Assembly (NCBI RefSeq): GCF_025947065.1
Contig: NZ_CP109994.1
Coordinates: 3,968,001 to 4,032,000 of the forward strand
Direction: 5' to 3'
Origin: Flavobacterium sp. N1736
Lineage (GTDB): Bacteria; Bacteroidota; Bacteroidia; Flavobacteriales; Flavobacteriaceae
Length of the DNA stretch: 64,000 nt
The position numbers and the translations under genes are program-made. The notes beneath the pieces are model-generated. The model searched no databases. It saw only the letters and a list, made by a program, of their open reading frames with translations, and was not told where the DNA came from. This document shows positions 45,272-53,676 of the stretch, one piece after another (position 1 is the first letter of the stretch; the number at the start of each line of letters is the position of its first letter).

Positions 45272-46432
45272 TTAAAGTAGTGTTGTTCCGTTTGCGATTT
45301 TTACATCGTAAAATTTTAGTTCGATACCAAATATATCTAAATAAAGATTTGCAAACTTATTTTTCACCTCATTTTCGTGACCTTTTTTAATTAAATTTAT
45401 GGTACAGCCTCCAAAACCACCACCCATTAATCGCGAACCAATTACATTATCATCTGCTTTTGCGGTATCTACAAGCATATCCAGCTCCTCGCAACTCACT
45501 GCATATTCCTGAGACAAACCATAATGGGTCTCAAAAAGCAATTGTCCTAAAAGTTCTATATTTCCATTATCCAAAGCCTCGCAAGCCTTCGTTACACGAC
45601 CAATTTCTTTTACTACAAAATGAACCCTTTTAAAAACCGTTTCATTCATTTTATCACGAATACTCAAAATTTGTTCTTCCGTACAATCCCTGAAACTTTT
45701 TACCTCCGGAAAATGATTTTTGATAATCGATAATCCTTCTTCACACTCCATTCTTCTTGTATTATATTCAGATGTAAAAAGCGAATGTTTTACATTACTG
45801 TCGAATAAAACCAAAGAATAATCTTTGAAATTTGCATCGTGATATTCAAATTCAAGCGTATTGCAATCTAATTTTATAACCTTATTTTCAAGTCCGTGAA
45901 CACTCGAAAACTGATCCATAATACCACAATTAATACCAACCCAATGTTCAGCTTTTTGCCCCATTAACGCAATATCAACCTTATTAATCGTAAGATTAAA
46001 AAGAGCAGCAATACCAAAAAGCATCCCGCATTCTAAAGCTGCAGAAGACGATAATCCGGAACCAACCGGAATATTACTGCTAAAAACACAATTAAAACCT
46101 TCAAACGAAAAACCATTATCCTGCAATTGTTTAATAACACCGCGAATATAATTCGTCCAGACAACATCACTTAATGTAACTTCCTGAGTTAAATCAATTT
46201 CAAATTCTTCTTTTAAATCGATCGCAATTATTTTTGATTTTGAAGAATTGCTTTTTTCAAATGCGAAACAAATTATTTTGTCGATCGCAGCAGGCAAAAC
46301 ATAACCGTCGTTATAATCTACGTGTTCTCCAATAATATTAATTCGGCCGGGAGAAAGCACCACTTTTTGAGGAACAGATCCAAAAGATTGCTCAAAAAAT
46401 GCGGTTGTGTTTTGTATTAAAATGTCATTCAT
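45272..46432 (-). CDS. galK: Galactokinase
   Basis: 386 residues of the GHMP kinase family. SPGRINIIGEHVDYNDGYVL is the galactokinase signature and binds galactose. PVGSGLSSSAALE is the ATP loop, and MGGGFGGCTINL the C-terminal GHMP motif. It phosphorylates alpha-D-galactose at C1. It lies between galM (25-nt gap) and galT in a galM-galK-galT operon. Confidence 0.93.
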   Translation of the reverse strand: MNDILIQNTTAFFEQSFGSVPQKVVLSPGRINIIGEHVDYNDGYVLPAAIDKIICFAFEKSNSSKSKIIAIDLKEEFEIDLTQEVTLSDVVWTNYIRGVIKQLQDNGFSFEGFNCVFSSNIPVGSGLSSSAALECGMLFGIAALFNLTINKVDIALMGQKAEHWVGINCGIMDQFSSVHGLENKVIKLDCNTLEFEYHDANFKDYSLVLFDSNVKHSLFTSEYNTRRMECEEGLSIIKNHFPEVKSFRDCTEEQILSIRDKMNETVFKRVHFVVKEIGRVTKACEALDNGNIELLGQLLFETHYGLSQEYAVSCEELDMLVDTAKADDNVIGSRLMGGGFGGCTINLIKKGHENEVKNKFANLYLDIFGIELKFYDVKIANGTTLL

Positions 46433-46457
46433 TGGGGTAATAACTAAATGTTGTTTT

Positions 46458-47522
46458 TTATAATTTATAGTTTATGGTTTGAAACTGATAAACTGTTTTT
46501 TGGTGGTATTGTTCTCCTTTTTTCAAAACCGAATTTGGAAAATGAGCATGATTTGGTGCGTCAGGAAAATTTTGCGTTTCAAAACAAATTCCGCTTGACG
46601 GGTGATAAGCCGCATTTTCCTTTCCTTTTAAAATGTCAAAACAATTTCCGCCTACATAGACATGCACACTTGGCTGATCTGTATAAACGTTTAGTTGCAA
46701 ATTGTTTTTTGTGCTCAATAAAGTCGCAGCAATTTCATTTTTAGATTCAACCACAAATGAATTATCAATTACAGCAGGACAATTTTTTGGCGAACTGAAA
46801 TCAAAAGCATGATTCGCAAGATTCGTGAATTTTCCTGATGGAATATTTTCGTCGTCTGTCTCTAAAATTTTATCAGAATTGACAAACATTTCCTGATCCA
46901 GAACGGTAGAATCATGACCGTTGAGGTTAAAATAACTATGATGCGTCAGGTTTATAACCGTATCTTCAGTCGTTGTAGCATTATATTCTAATTGTAATTC
47001 GTTTTCTTCCGTTAGTGTATACGTTAAATCGGCGTGTAATTCTCCCGGAAAATTTTCGTCTAAATTTTCACTTAACAAACTAAAAGTTATCGATGGGTTT
47101 TTACCTTGAGTGAATGCGGTAACAAACCATACTTTTTTTCCAAAACCAATATTTCCGCCGTGTAAAGTATTACCGTTGTTATTACCGGCTAATTGAAATT
47201 TTTTATCATTTAAAGTAAAAATTCCTTTATTGATTCTTCCGGCATATCGCCCAACAGTAGTTCCAAAATAAGGAGCGCTTGGCAAATTGTAAGATTGCAG
47301 ATACGCATCTAAATTGTCGAAACCTAAAACAACATCAACGAGTTTTCCGTTTTCAAGAGGAATTTGTAAGGAAGTAACCGTTGCACCATAATTGATGATC
47401 TGTACTTTCATTCCTTTTTCGTTGGATAATTCAAAAGAATAAATCTTCTCTCCATCTGGCATTAAACCAAACAATTTAGCGGAAGATATATCTATTAAAT
47501 GTGATATGTGTTTTAATTTCAT
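46458..47522 (-). CDS. galM: Galactose mutarotase (aldose 1-epimerase)
   Basis: 354 residues from the ATG at 47522 (MKLKHISHLIDIS). An open frame continues to 47663 but would run through the divergent regulator's start and operator, so the shorter form is preferred. HGGNIGFGKKVW and HHSYFNLNGHD carry the two catalytic His residues, and the C-terminal FETQNFPDAPNHAHFP carries the Glu. It equilibrates alpha and beta galactose for GalK. First gene of galM-galK-galT. Confidence 0.88.
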   Translation of the reverse strand: MKLKHISHLIDISSAKLFGLMPDGEKIYSFELSNEKGMKVQIINYGATVTSLQIPLENGKLVDVVLGFDNLDAYLQSYNLPSAPYFGTTVGRYAGRINKGIFTLNDKKFQLAGNNNGNTLHGGNIGFGKKVWFVTAFTQGKNPSITFSLLSENLDENFPGELHADLTYTLTEENELQLEYNATTTEDTVINLTHHSYFNLNGHDSTVLDQEMFVNSDKILETDDENIPSGKFTNLANHAFDFSSPKNCPAVIDNSFVVESKNEIAATLLSTKNNLQLNVYTDQPSVHVYVGGNCFDILKGKENAAYHPSSGICFETQNFPDAPNHAHFPNSVLKKGEQYHQKTVYQFQTINYKL

Positions 47523-47575
47523 AAAAAAATTACTAAAAATGAAATCCAAAAATAGAAACATTTTAAAATTATACA

Positions 47576-47592
47576 TACCAGTACCTACCAGT
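47576..47592. promoter_or_regulatory. TACCAGT direct repeat between galM and the GntR-type regulator
   Basis: TACCAGT occurs at 47576 and 47586, one helical turn apart, in the 101-nt divergent gap. It is placed where an operator for the galactose operon would be expected. Regulator binding is inferred. Confidence 0.45.
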
Positions 47593-47623
47593 TTTTTGTA
47601 TATTGCCAAAAAATTCTGTTTCC

Positions 47624-48621
47624 ATGAATATAATTTCCATTCAAAACAATCTTGGATTGCCAAAATATAAACAGATTATTCTTTCAATTGAAAAAGCAAT
47701 CGAAGACGAACAATTGATAAAAGGAGACCGGCTTCCATCTGTAAATAAAGTTTGTCTCGCTTTTAATTTGTCTCGCGATACCGTTTTACAAGGTTATGAT
47801 GAACTCAAAAAAAGAGGAATTATTTATGCCATTCCGGAAAAGGATATTACGTTAAAAGCGTTGAAATCACTATAAAACAAAAGATTTTTTTACTTTTTGA
47901 TGAATTAAATATTTTCAAGGAAGATATTTATAATTCGTTTTTAAAGCATATCGGAAAAAATGTTCAGGTCGATATTTTCTTTCATCATTTTAACGTTCAG
48001 GTTTTCCAAAAGCTGATAAATGACAGCATCGGAAATTACACAAAATACATTATTATGCCCACAAACTTAATCGATATAGTTTATTCGATAAAAACCCTAC
48101 CAGTAGGTGACGTAATTATACTCGATCAAACCAATCCTGATTTAAAAATATATCCTGCAATTTATCAAAACCACCAAAAAGATATTTTTGAAGGTTTACA
48201 AAAAGGAAAATCCAGATTAAATAAATACAAAAAACTGATTTTGATTTTTCCCGGATTTCGGGAACCACTGGGAATGAAAATTGGGTTCGAAAATTTTTGT
48301 GCCGAATATCATTTTGAATCTGAAATAATAACAGAATTTACCAACAGAGAAATTACCGTGGGTGATCTTTATATTATTCCGAATGACCGGGATTTGGTTC
48401 GCGTAATCGAAAATGCCAGAAATAAAAACTTGAAACTTGGAGTTGATTTTGGAATTATCTCGTATAATGAAACGCCTCTCAAAAAAATTGTAGCCAACGG
48501 AATAACCACAATTTCAACCCATTTTGAAGCGATGGGGAAAATTTTGGCCGAAATGGTTTTAAAAGGAATAAAAGATCAAATAGAAAACAAATCTTCGTTG
48601 ATCATGCGAAACTCGTTGTAA
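47624..48621 (+). pseudogene. Frameshifted GntR-type regulator with sugar-binding domain
   Basis: The first part (from ATG 47624) is a GntR winged helix: KYKQIILSIEKAIEDEQL, GDRLPSVNKVC, LSRDTVLQGYDELKKRGI. It would normally run into the GKG wing motif, but the frame breaks near 47,836-47,843. One added G in the CCGGAAAAGG tract restores IPGKGYYVKSVEIT and an open frame to 48,621. That second part (FPGFREPLGMKIGF, FGIISYNETPLKKIVANGIT, HFEAMGKILAEM) is a periplasmic-binding-protein-like domain. Intact relatives are about 330 residues. It is either a true pseudogene or a sequencing error. It is divergent from galM, so it probably controlled the galactose genes. Confidence 0.8.
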
Positions 48622-48778
48622 ACACAGATTTTACAAACTGAACAACTATACAAATTCGTGTAAATCCGTAAAATTCGTGTTTAATATCACAGTCAAATCA
48701 AGTTTTGTTTAATAAACCTTTAAGCTTTTAATTAAAAAATAATTATTTGTTTTAATAGAATTATTTTACATACATTTG

Positions 48779-48799
48779 TAAATGTAAATTCTACACTTA
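48779..48799. promoter_or_regulatory. Predicted AraR operator 2 (gene-free gap)
   Basis: TAAATGT-N7-ACACTTA, 6 of 7 arm positions pairing. It lies exactly between TTTG (48775-48778) and TATTTTTA (48798-48805), which are 19 nt apart and resemble the -33 and -7 boxes. A repressor here would block a promoter that reads towards 48,900. Confidence 0.55.
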
Positions 48800-48811
48800 T
48801 TTTTATTAATG

Positions 48812-48908
48812 TGGATTAAAAAGAAAATAATTTGTTAGTTTTTTAATTAGTAGTTTTATTGAAGGAAAAAAACCCTGAAAGATTGTAGCTTTCAGGGTTT
48901 GTTTTTTT
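48812..48908 (+). ncRNA. Candidate arabinose-controlled small RNA
   Basis: No protein gene lies here, yet a promoter-like pair with an operator is followed about 95 nt later by a 12-bp hairpin and seven T's. The predicted start is near 48,812 and the end near 48,908. Nothing in the body is recognised. Expression is not shown by sequence. Confidence 0.3.
48870..48908 (+). terminator. Strong intrinsic terminator
   Basis: AAACCCTGAAAG (48870-48881) pairs perfectly with CTTTCAGGGTTT (48889-48900), followed by G and seven T's. It is not next to any plus-strand gene end (the regulator stops 249 nt before). Confidence 0.85.
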
Positions 48909-48918
48909 ATAGAATCGT

Positions 48919-48974
48919 CACAGATTAAAAGATTAAAATGATTAAAAAAATGTGTGTAAATCCTTTAATCTGTG
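48919..48974. repeat. CACAGATTAAA inverted repeat
   Basis: CACAGATTAAAAGATT (48919-48934) and AATCCTTTAATCTGTG (48959-48974) pair with one mismatch. It is a common kind of Flavobacterium intergenic palindrome and lies just downstream of araR. Confidence 0.65.
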
Positions 48975-48989
48975 GGTAAAAACTTTTCG

Positions 48990-49679
48990 TTATAAATTCA
49001 GAATAAAATCGTTCAATAACTTTTCTTCGTATTTTTCTTTGTTGAACGTATATAAATAAGATCCTTTTCTGGAAGACTGCATATCTTTTTCATCTAACTT
49101 ATTTAGAATTTCCAGAGAATTAATTTTACTGATAAAATTTCGTTTGTCTAATTCTTTGCTCAAAATAGCTTCATATAATTCCAGTAATTGACGCATTGTG
49201 AATTTTTCCGGCAGCAATTCAAACCCAATTGGTTTTATCGAAGTTCTGTAACGTAATCTTCTAATGGCGTAATCAACCATTTCGTTATGGTCAAAAATTA
49301 AATGCGGCGCTTCGGCAATACTAAACCATTGCGCATTATAATTTTGAATCAATTCAGTATTATGATTTTCAATATTAATCAATGCATAATAAGAAACCGA
49401 AATTGTTCTTTCTACCGGGTCACGATCGATTTCACTGTAAGCATATAATTGCTCCATATATATATCATTCAAACCCGTATACGTTTTCAAAATTCTAATG
49501 GCAGCATTGTCTAATACTTCATCGCGCTTTAAAAACCCGCCAATTAAAGACCATTTTCCCTTTTCAGGTTCAAAGTCTCTTTGAATGAGAAGGATTTTTA
49601 ACCCCTCGTGGTCAAATCCAAAAATGATACAATCTACTGCTAATAAAACCTTATCGGCAGAGCTATAACTGTTTAGCAT
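48990..49679 (-). CDS. araR: NUDIX-type transcriptional regulator AraR (NrtR-like)
   Basis: 229 residues. Residues 10-145 are a NUDIX domain (LLAVDCIIFGFDHEGLKILL, KGKWSLIGGFL). The NUDIX box is degenerate: after GGFL the usual Glu-rich REUxEE becomes AIRILKTYTGL, so hydrolase activity is probably lost. Residues 150-229 are a winged helix with FTMRQLLELYEAIL and RNFISKI. Bacteroidota AraR proteins of this form bind L-arabinose and repress arabinose genes. It is divergent from the arabinofuranosidase gene, and a palindrome at 49,733 lies in its own upstream region. Confidence 0.82.
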   Translation of the reverse strand: MLNSYSSADKVLLAVDCIIFGFDHEGLKILLIQRDFEPEKGKWSLIGGFLKRDEVLDNAAIRILKTYTGLNDIYMEQLYAYSEIDRDPVERTISVSYYALINIENHNTELIQNYNAQWFSIAEAPHLIFDHNEMVDYAIRRLRYRTSIKPIGFELLPEKFTMRQLLELYEAILSKELDKRNFISKINSLEILNKLDEKDMQSSRKGSYLYTFNKEKYEEKLLNDFILNL

Positions 49680-49732
49680 ATTTAATAATTTATTGGTAAA
49701 TATATAAACTTATTAAGTTGTTTCATAATTTA

Positions 49733-49753
49733 TTAATGTATTATGCACACTTA
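49733..49753. promoter_or_regulatory. Predicted AraR operator 3 (araR)
   Basis: TTAATGT-N7-ACACTTA, 54 nt upstream of the araR start. A TATATTTA box for the minus strand lies at 49,697-49,704. Autoregulation is inferred. Confidence 0.55.
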
Positions 49754-50111
49754 TAAAGGTGAATTGACAAATAAAATAAAGTTTTAACAATTAAGAATTG
49801 TCTAAAACTAAAATGATTTGTTCTGTTTATTACTCATTTTAATGTTCAAATCAAGGTCAAAGGTAAAAACATTTTTAAAAGAAAATTCGTATAATTATTA
49901 TTTTTCTTTCAAAAATTTAAACGCGTAATCTATTGTGAAAATAATGATGTTTAAGATTTTGATGTTTTCCTGGCTTATTCTTAAACGATTTTCAATGCTA
50001 CAAATTGCTATATTTTTAGATTGTTTAAAATGTAATTACGAAATGTGTTTTTTGCAACCAGTTGTTTTGAGAAATTAATTTGTTTTTGAGATCTTTTTTT
50101 ATTTAAATTTA

Positions 50112-50132
50112 CAAATGTTGAAAAAACACTTA
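50112..50132. promoter_or_regulatory. Predicted AraR operator 4 (arabinofuranosidase)
   Basis: CAAATGT-N7-ACACTTA followed by TAA, 62 nt upstream of the arabinofuranosidase start. It shares ACACTTATAA with operators 3 and 5. Confidence 0.6.
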
Positions 50133-50194
50133 TAAAATAACAATTAACCAAAGAAATAGTCTAACCAACTTTATTTAAATAACCACAAAACCTC

Positions 50195-51739
50195 ATGAAA
50201 AAACCATTTTTTATATTGTTTGCTATACTATGTATACAAACAATGTCAGCACAAAAAGATCCCACAGTTATAACAATAAAAGACGATGTTTCGTCGCCTA
50301 TTATCAACAAAAATATTTACGGACATTTTGCAGAGCACTTAGGACGATGTATTTACGGCGGATTTTTTGTTGGCGATACCTCAAAAATTCCAAATACAAA
50401 CGGAGTGCGAAATGATGTTATTAAAGCACTGAAAGATTTAAAAATTCCAAATTTAAGATGGCCCGGCGGATGTTTTGCAGATACCTATCATTGGAAAGAC
50501 GGAATTGGACCAAAAGAACAAAGACCAACAATTGTAAACCAATGGTGGGGCGGCGTAACAGAAGATAACAGTTTTGGCACGCACGACTTTTTAAATCTTT
50601 GTGAAGTGCTTGGCGCCGAACCTTATTTATCCGGAAATGTGGGAAGCGGAACCGTTCAGGAATTTGCAGATTGGATGCAGTATGCCAATTTTGGAGGTAA
50701 AAGCCCTATGAGCGATTTGCGAAAAAAGAACGGAAGAACAGAGCCGTGGAAAGTTAAATTTTGGGGAATTGGAAATGAAGCCTGGGGCTGCGGAGGAAAT
50801 ATGACGGCAGAATATTACGCAGGCGAATATAGAAAGTTTGCCACTTTTATGACGGACTGGAATAATAGCGGCGGCATTAATCGTATTGCATCAGGAGCAA
50901 ATAGCAGCGATTATAACTGGACAGAAGTTTTAATGAAAAACATTCCGTTAAAAATGCTGGGTGGTATTGGCGTACATCATTATTCTGTAATTGACTGGAA
51001 TAAAAAAGGTGATGCTGTTAATTTTTCTGAAGAAGAATATTTTAAAACCATGAAGCAGGCTTTAAAAATGGAAGAATTAGTAACAAAACATGCCGCTGTA
51101 ATGGACAAATACGATCCGGAGAAAAAAGTTGCGATGGTTGTAGACGAATGGGGCGGCTGGTATGATGTAGAAAAAGGAACAAATCCGGGATTTTTATATC
51201 AGCAAAATACAATACGAGATGCCGTTTTGGCCGGAGCAACACTAAACATTTTCAACAATCACGCTGATAGAGTTCGAATGGCAAATTTAGCGCAATGTGT
51301 AAACGTGCTTCAGGCTGTAATACTTACAGATAAAACAAAAATGATTTTAACGCCAACGTATTATGTCATGCAAATGTACAACGTGCATCAGGATGCAAAA
51401 TTATTACCGTTGAGTTTTAATTCGCCATTATATACGTTTAAAGATCAAACAATTCCGGCAGTTTCTGCATCGGCATCAAAAGATAAAAATGGTGCAATTC
51501 ATATTTCGCTGGTAAATATTGACGCAAAAAACAAACACACAATTGAGATTGATACAAAAGATTTAGGTGTTAAAAATTTCACGGCAAATATCATTACTTC
51601 ATCAAAATTGCAAGATTATAATTCTTTTGAAAATCCAAATAAAATTAGTCCTGTAGCTTTTAAATATTTTGAGAATAAGAAAGGAAAATTAGAAATCAAT
51701 ATACCTCCTTTTTCTGTTTTGGTTTTAGAAGGAAAGTAA
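50195..51739 (+). CDS. Secreted alpha-L-arabinofuranosidase, GH51
   Basis: 514 residues with signal peptide ending TMSAQ. The GH51 barrel shows GHFAEHLGRCIYGGFF and NLRWPGGCFADTYHW early. The acid/base Glu195 is in GIGNEAWGCGG and the nucleophile Glu318 in VVDEWGGWYD. It releases terminal L-arabinose from arabinan or arabinoxylan side chains outside the cytoplasm. A predicted AraR operator lies 62 nt upstream, and the araBDA genes follow. Confidence 0.92.
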   Translation: MKKPFFILFAILCIQTMSAQKDPTVITIKDDVSSPIINKNIYGHFAEHLGRCIYGGFFVGDTSKIPNTNGVRNDVIKALKDLKIPNLRWPGGCFADTYHWKDGIGPKEQRPTIVNQWWGGVTEDNSFGTHDFLNLCEVLGAEPYLSGNVGSGTVQEFADWMQYANFGGKSPMSDLRKKNGRTEPWKVKFWGIGNEAWGCGGNMTAEYYAGEYRKFATFMTDWNNSGGINRIASGANSSDYNWTEVLMKNIPLKMLGGIGVHHYSVIDWNKKGDAVNFSEEEYFKTMKQALKMEELVTKHAAVMDKYDPEKKVAMVVDEWGGWYDVEKGTNPGFLYQQNTIRDAVLAGATLNIFNNHADRVRMANLAQCVNVLQAVILTDKTKMILTPTYYVMQMYNVHQDAKLLPLSFNSPLYTFKDQTIPAVSASASKDKNGAIHISLVNIDAKNKHTIEIDTKDLGVKNFTANIITSSKLQDYNSFENPNKISPVAFKYFENKKGKLEINIPPFSVLVLEGK

Positions 51740-51919
51740 TTCAAAGGAGAAAAATTCAGATAAAATAGAGTCAGAAAAGCAGTTTGCATACCACAGTTTT
51801 TAATCTAAAGATGAAATAATCGCAACATAATAAATGTTATTCATACGTTTATTTTTTGATTTACTCTTAAAAGGCTGTTTCAGTGCAATATCTGCAAAAA
51901 ATCACTGATGTTTTTTTGT

Positions 51920-51940
51920 TAAGTGTTTTTTACACACTTA
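51920..51940. promoter_or_regulatory. Predicted AraR operator 5 (araBDA)
   Basis: TAAGTGT-N7-ACACTTA is a perfect 7-bp palindrome with a 7-nt spacer. It ends 13 nt before the -7 box at 51,954, so a bound repressor would cover the -33 region. Confidence 0.65.
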
Positions 51941-51953
51941 TAATATTTATAAG

Positions 51954-51961
51954 TATATTTG
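51954..51961 (+). promoter_or_regulatory. araB promoter -7 box
   Basis: TATATTTG is a perfect TAnnTTTG box. It predicts a start near 51,968 and a leader of about 17 nt before the araB ATG at 51,985. It excludes the longer open frame that begins at 51,883. Confidence 0.6.
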
Positions 51962-51984
51962 TCACCATTAAAAATAAAATCAGA

Positions 51985-53676
51985 ATGAAAAAATATGTAA
52001 TAGGATTAGACTACGGAACAGATTCTGTTCGCGCGGTGCTGATTGATACTGAAAATGGACAGGAGTTAGCATCAAATGTTTCTCATTACAAAAGATGGAA
52101 AAACAAACAATATTGTGACGCATCGATAAATCAATTTCGCCAGCATCCATTAGACCATATTGAAGGTCTGGAAAGCACGATTCAGAATGTTATAAAAGAA
52201 AGTAAAGTTGATGCTTCGCAAGTACGCGGAATTTGTATTGATACAACTGGATCTTCTCCGGTTCCGGTTACGAAAGACGGAATTCCGTTAGCATTAACAA
52301 AAGGTTTTGAAGAAAACCCGAATGCGATGATGGTGCTTTGGAAAGATCATACTGCAATAAACGAAGCAAACGAAATCAACGAACTGGCAGTTAGCTGGGG
52401 CGGAGAAAACGTAACGAAATATGTAGGGGGAATTTATTCATCGGAATGGTTTTGGGCAAAAATCCTGCACATTGCCAGAGAAGATGAAGCCGTTAGAAAT
52501 GCAGCTCATACGTGGATGGAGCATTGCGATTTAATGACCTATTTATTGATTGAAGATAAAGATTTAAAATCATTTAAAAGAAGCCGTTGCGCTGCGGGAC
52601 ACAAAGCAATGTGGCACGAAGACTGGAATGGTTTGCCTCCAACAGAATTTTTAGAAAAACTACACCCGTATTTGGCAACGCTTCGCGGAAATTTATATGA
52701 CGAAACGTATACATCTGATTTAGTTGCCGGAAAATTAAGCCAGGAATGGGCAGATCGTTTAGGACTTTCGACAGAAACAGTTGTAGCTGTAGGAACTTTC
52801 GACGCACATTCTGGAGCCGTTGGAGCAAAAATTGGAGAAAACACTTTGGTTCGCGTTATGGGAACTTCAACCTGCGATATTTTGGTGGGTTCTTATGATG
52901 AAGTAGGAACGAAAACTATTCGTGGAATTTGCGGACAAGTGGACGGATCTGTAATTCCGGGTTATATTGGTTTAGAAGCCGGACAATCTGCTTTTGGAGA
53001 TTTATTGGCTTGGTACAAAGAATTATTGCTTTGGCCAACAGATCATTTATTGACTTCTTCAACTGTTTTAAATGACGCTCAAAAAGAACAATTAAGAGAA
53101 GAATTCAGCGATAAATTAATTGTTGAATTAACGAAAGAGGCCGAGAAAATTCCAGTTTCAGATAGTCTTCCAATTGCTTTAGACTGGATTAACGGGCGTA
53201 GAACTCCGGATGCCAATCAGGAATTAAAAAGCGCGATTTCGAATTTATCATTAGGAACAAAAGCGCCGCATATTTTTAAAGCTTTGGTAAATGCTATTTG
53301 CTTTGGAGCGAAAAAAATCGTCGATCGTTTTGAAGAAGAAGGCGTAAAAATTGACAGCGTTATCGGAATTGGCGGCGTTGCTCGTAAATCTCCTTTTATC
53401 ATGCAGACTTTGGCAAACGTATTAAACAAGCCAATTAAAATTGCAGCCTCAGACCAAACTCCTGCTTTGGGAGCGGCAATTTATGCAGCAGTTGCAGCCG
53501 GAATTTATCCAAACGTAATTGAAGCAAGTCAAAAAATAGGAAGTGATTTTGATGGAGAATATTTCCCTCAATTAGACAAAGTAGCAGCATATCACAAATT
53601 GTTGTTGGCGTACGATCAATTAAGTGCTTTTGAAGATCCAACTATAAAAACATCACAACATGAGTTCTCTTTATAA
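51985..53676 (+). CDS. araB: Ribulokinase AraB
   Basis: 563 residues from the ATG at 51985 (MKKYVIGLDYGTDSVR), close to E. coli AraB (566). The frame is open further upstream, but that part would be a spurious hydrophobic stretch lying before the promoter. It is an FGGY kinase: LDYGTDSVR binds phosphate, GTSTCDIL and GGVARKSPFIMQ are later motifs. It phosphorylates L-ribulose. First gene of araB-araD-araA. Confidence 0.93.
   Translation: MKKYVIGLDYGTDSVRAVLIDTENGQELASNVSHYKRWKNKQYCDASINQFRQHPLDHIEGLESTIQNVIKESKVDASQVRGICIDTTGSSPVPVTKDGIPLALTKGFEENPNAMMVLWKDHTAINEANEINELAVSWGGENVTKYVGGIYSSEWFWAKILHIAREDEAVRNAAHTWMEHCDLMTYLLIEDKDLKSFKRSRCAAGHKAMWHEDWNGLPPTEFLEKLHPYLATLRGNLYDETYTSDLVAGKLSQEWADRLGLSTETVVAVGTFDAHSGAVGAKIGENTLVRVMGTSTCDILVGSYDEVGTKTIRGICGQVDGSVIPGYIGLEAGQSAFGDLLAWYKELLLWPTDHLLTSSTVLNDAQKEQLREEFSDKLIVELTKEAEKIPVSDSLPIALDWINGRRTPDANQELKSAISNLSLGTKAPHIFKALVNAICFGAKKIVDRFEEEGVKIDSVIGIGGVARKSPFIMQTLANVLNKPIKIAASDQTPALGAAIYAAVAAGIYPNVIEASQKIGSDFDGEYFPQLDKVAAYHKLLLAYDQLSAFEDPTIKTSQHEFSL

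Larger units (their letters stand above)
48622..48989. other. Gene-free gap with operator, terminator and repeats
   Basis: 368 nt between the broken regulator and araR. It holds CACGAATT-type words (48,640-48,690), predicted AraR operator 2, a candidate small RNA with strong terminator (48,812-48,908) and a CACAGATTAAA inverted repeat (48,919-48,974). Confidence 0.6.
49680..50194. other. Divergent control region araR / arabinofuranosidase
   Basis: 515 nt without a gene. It contains predicted operators 3 and 4, and AT-rich sequence of no obvious meaning between them (about 49,760-50,100). Confidence 0.6.

Noticed and set aside
47523..47663. Upstream extension of galM by 47 residues
   Set aside because: It runs over the divergent regulator start and the TACCAGT repeat, and the added sequence is unlike epimerases.
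48090..48110. CTACCAGTAGG as another galactose operator
   Set aside because: It lies inside the coding part of the broken regulator and lacks the 10-nt repeat spacing seen at 47,576.
51883..51984. Upstream extension of araB by 34 residues
   Set aside because: It would begin before the operator and -7 box, adds a hydrophobic stretch foreign to ribulokinases, and the ATG at 51985 fits the family start.
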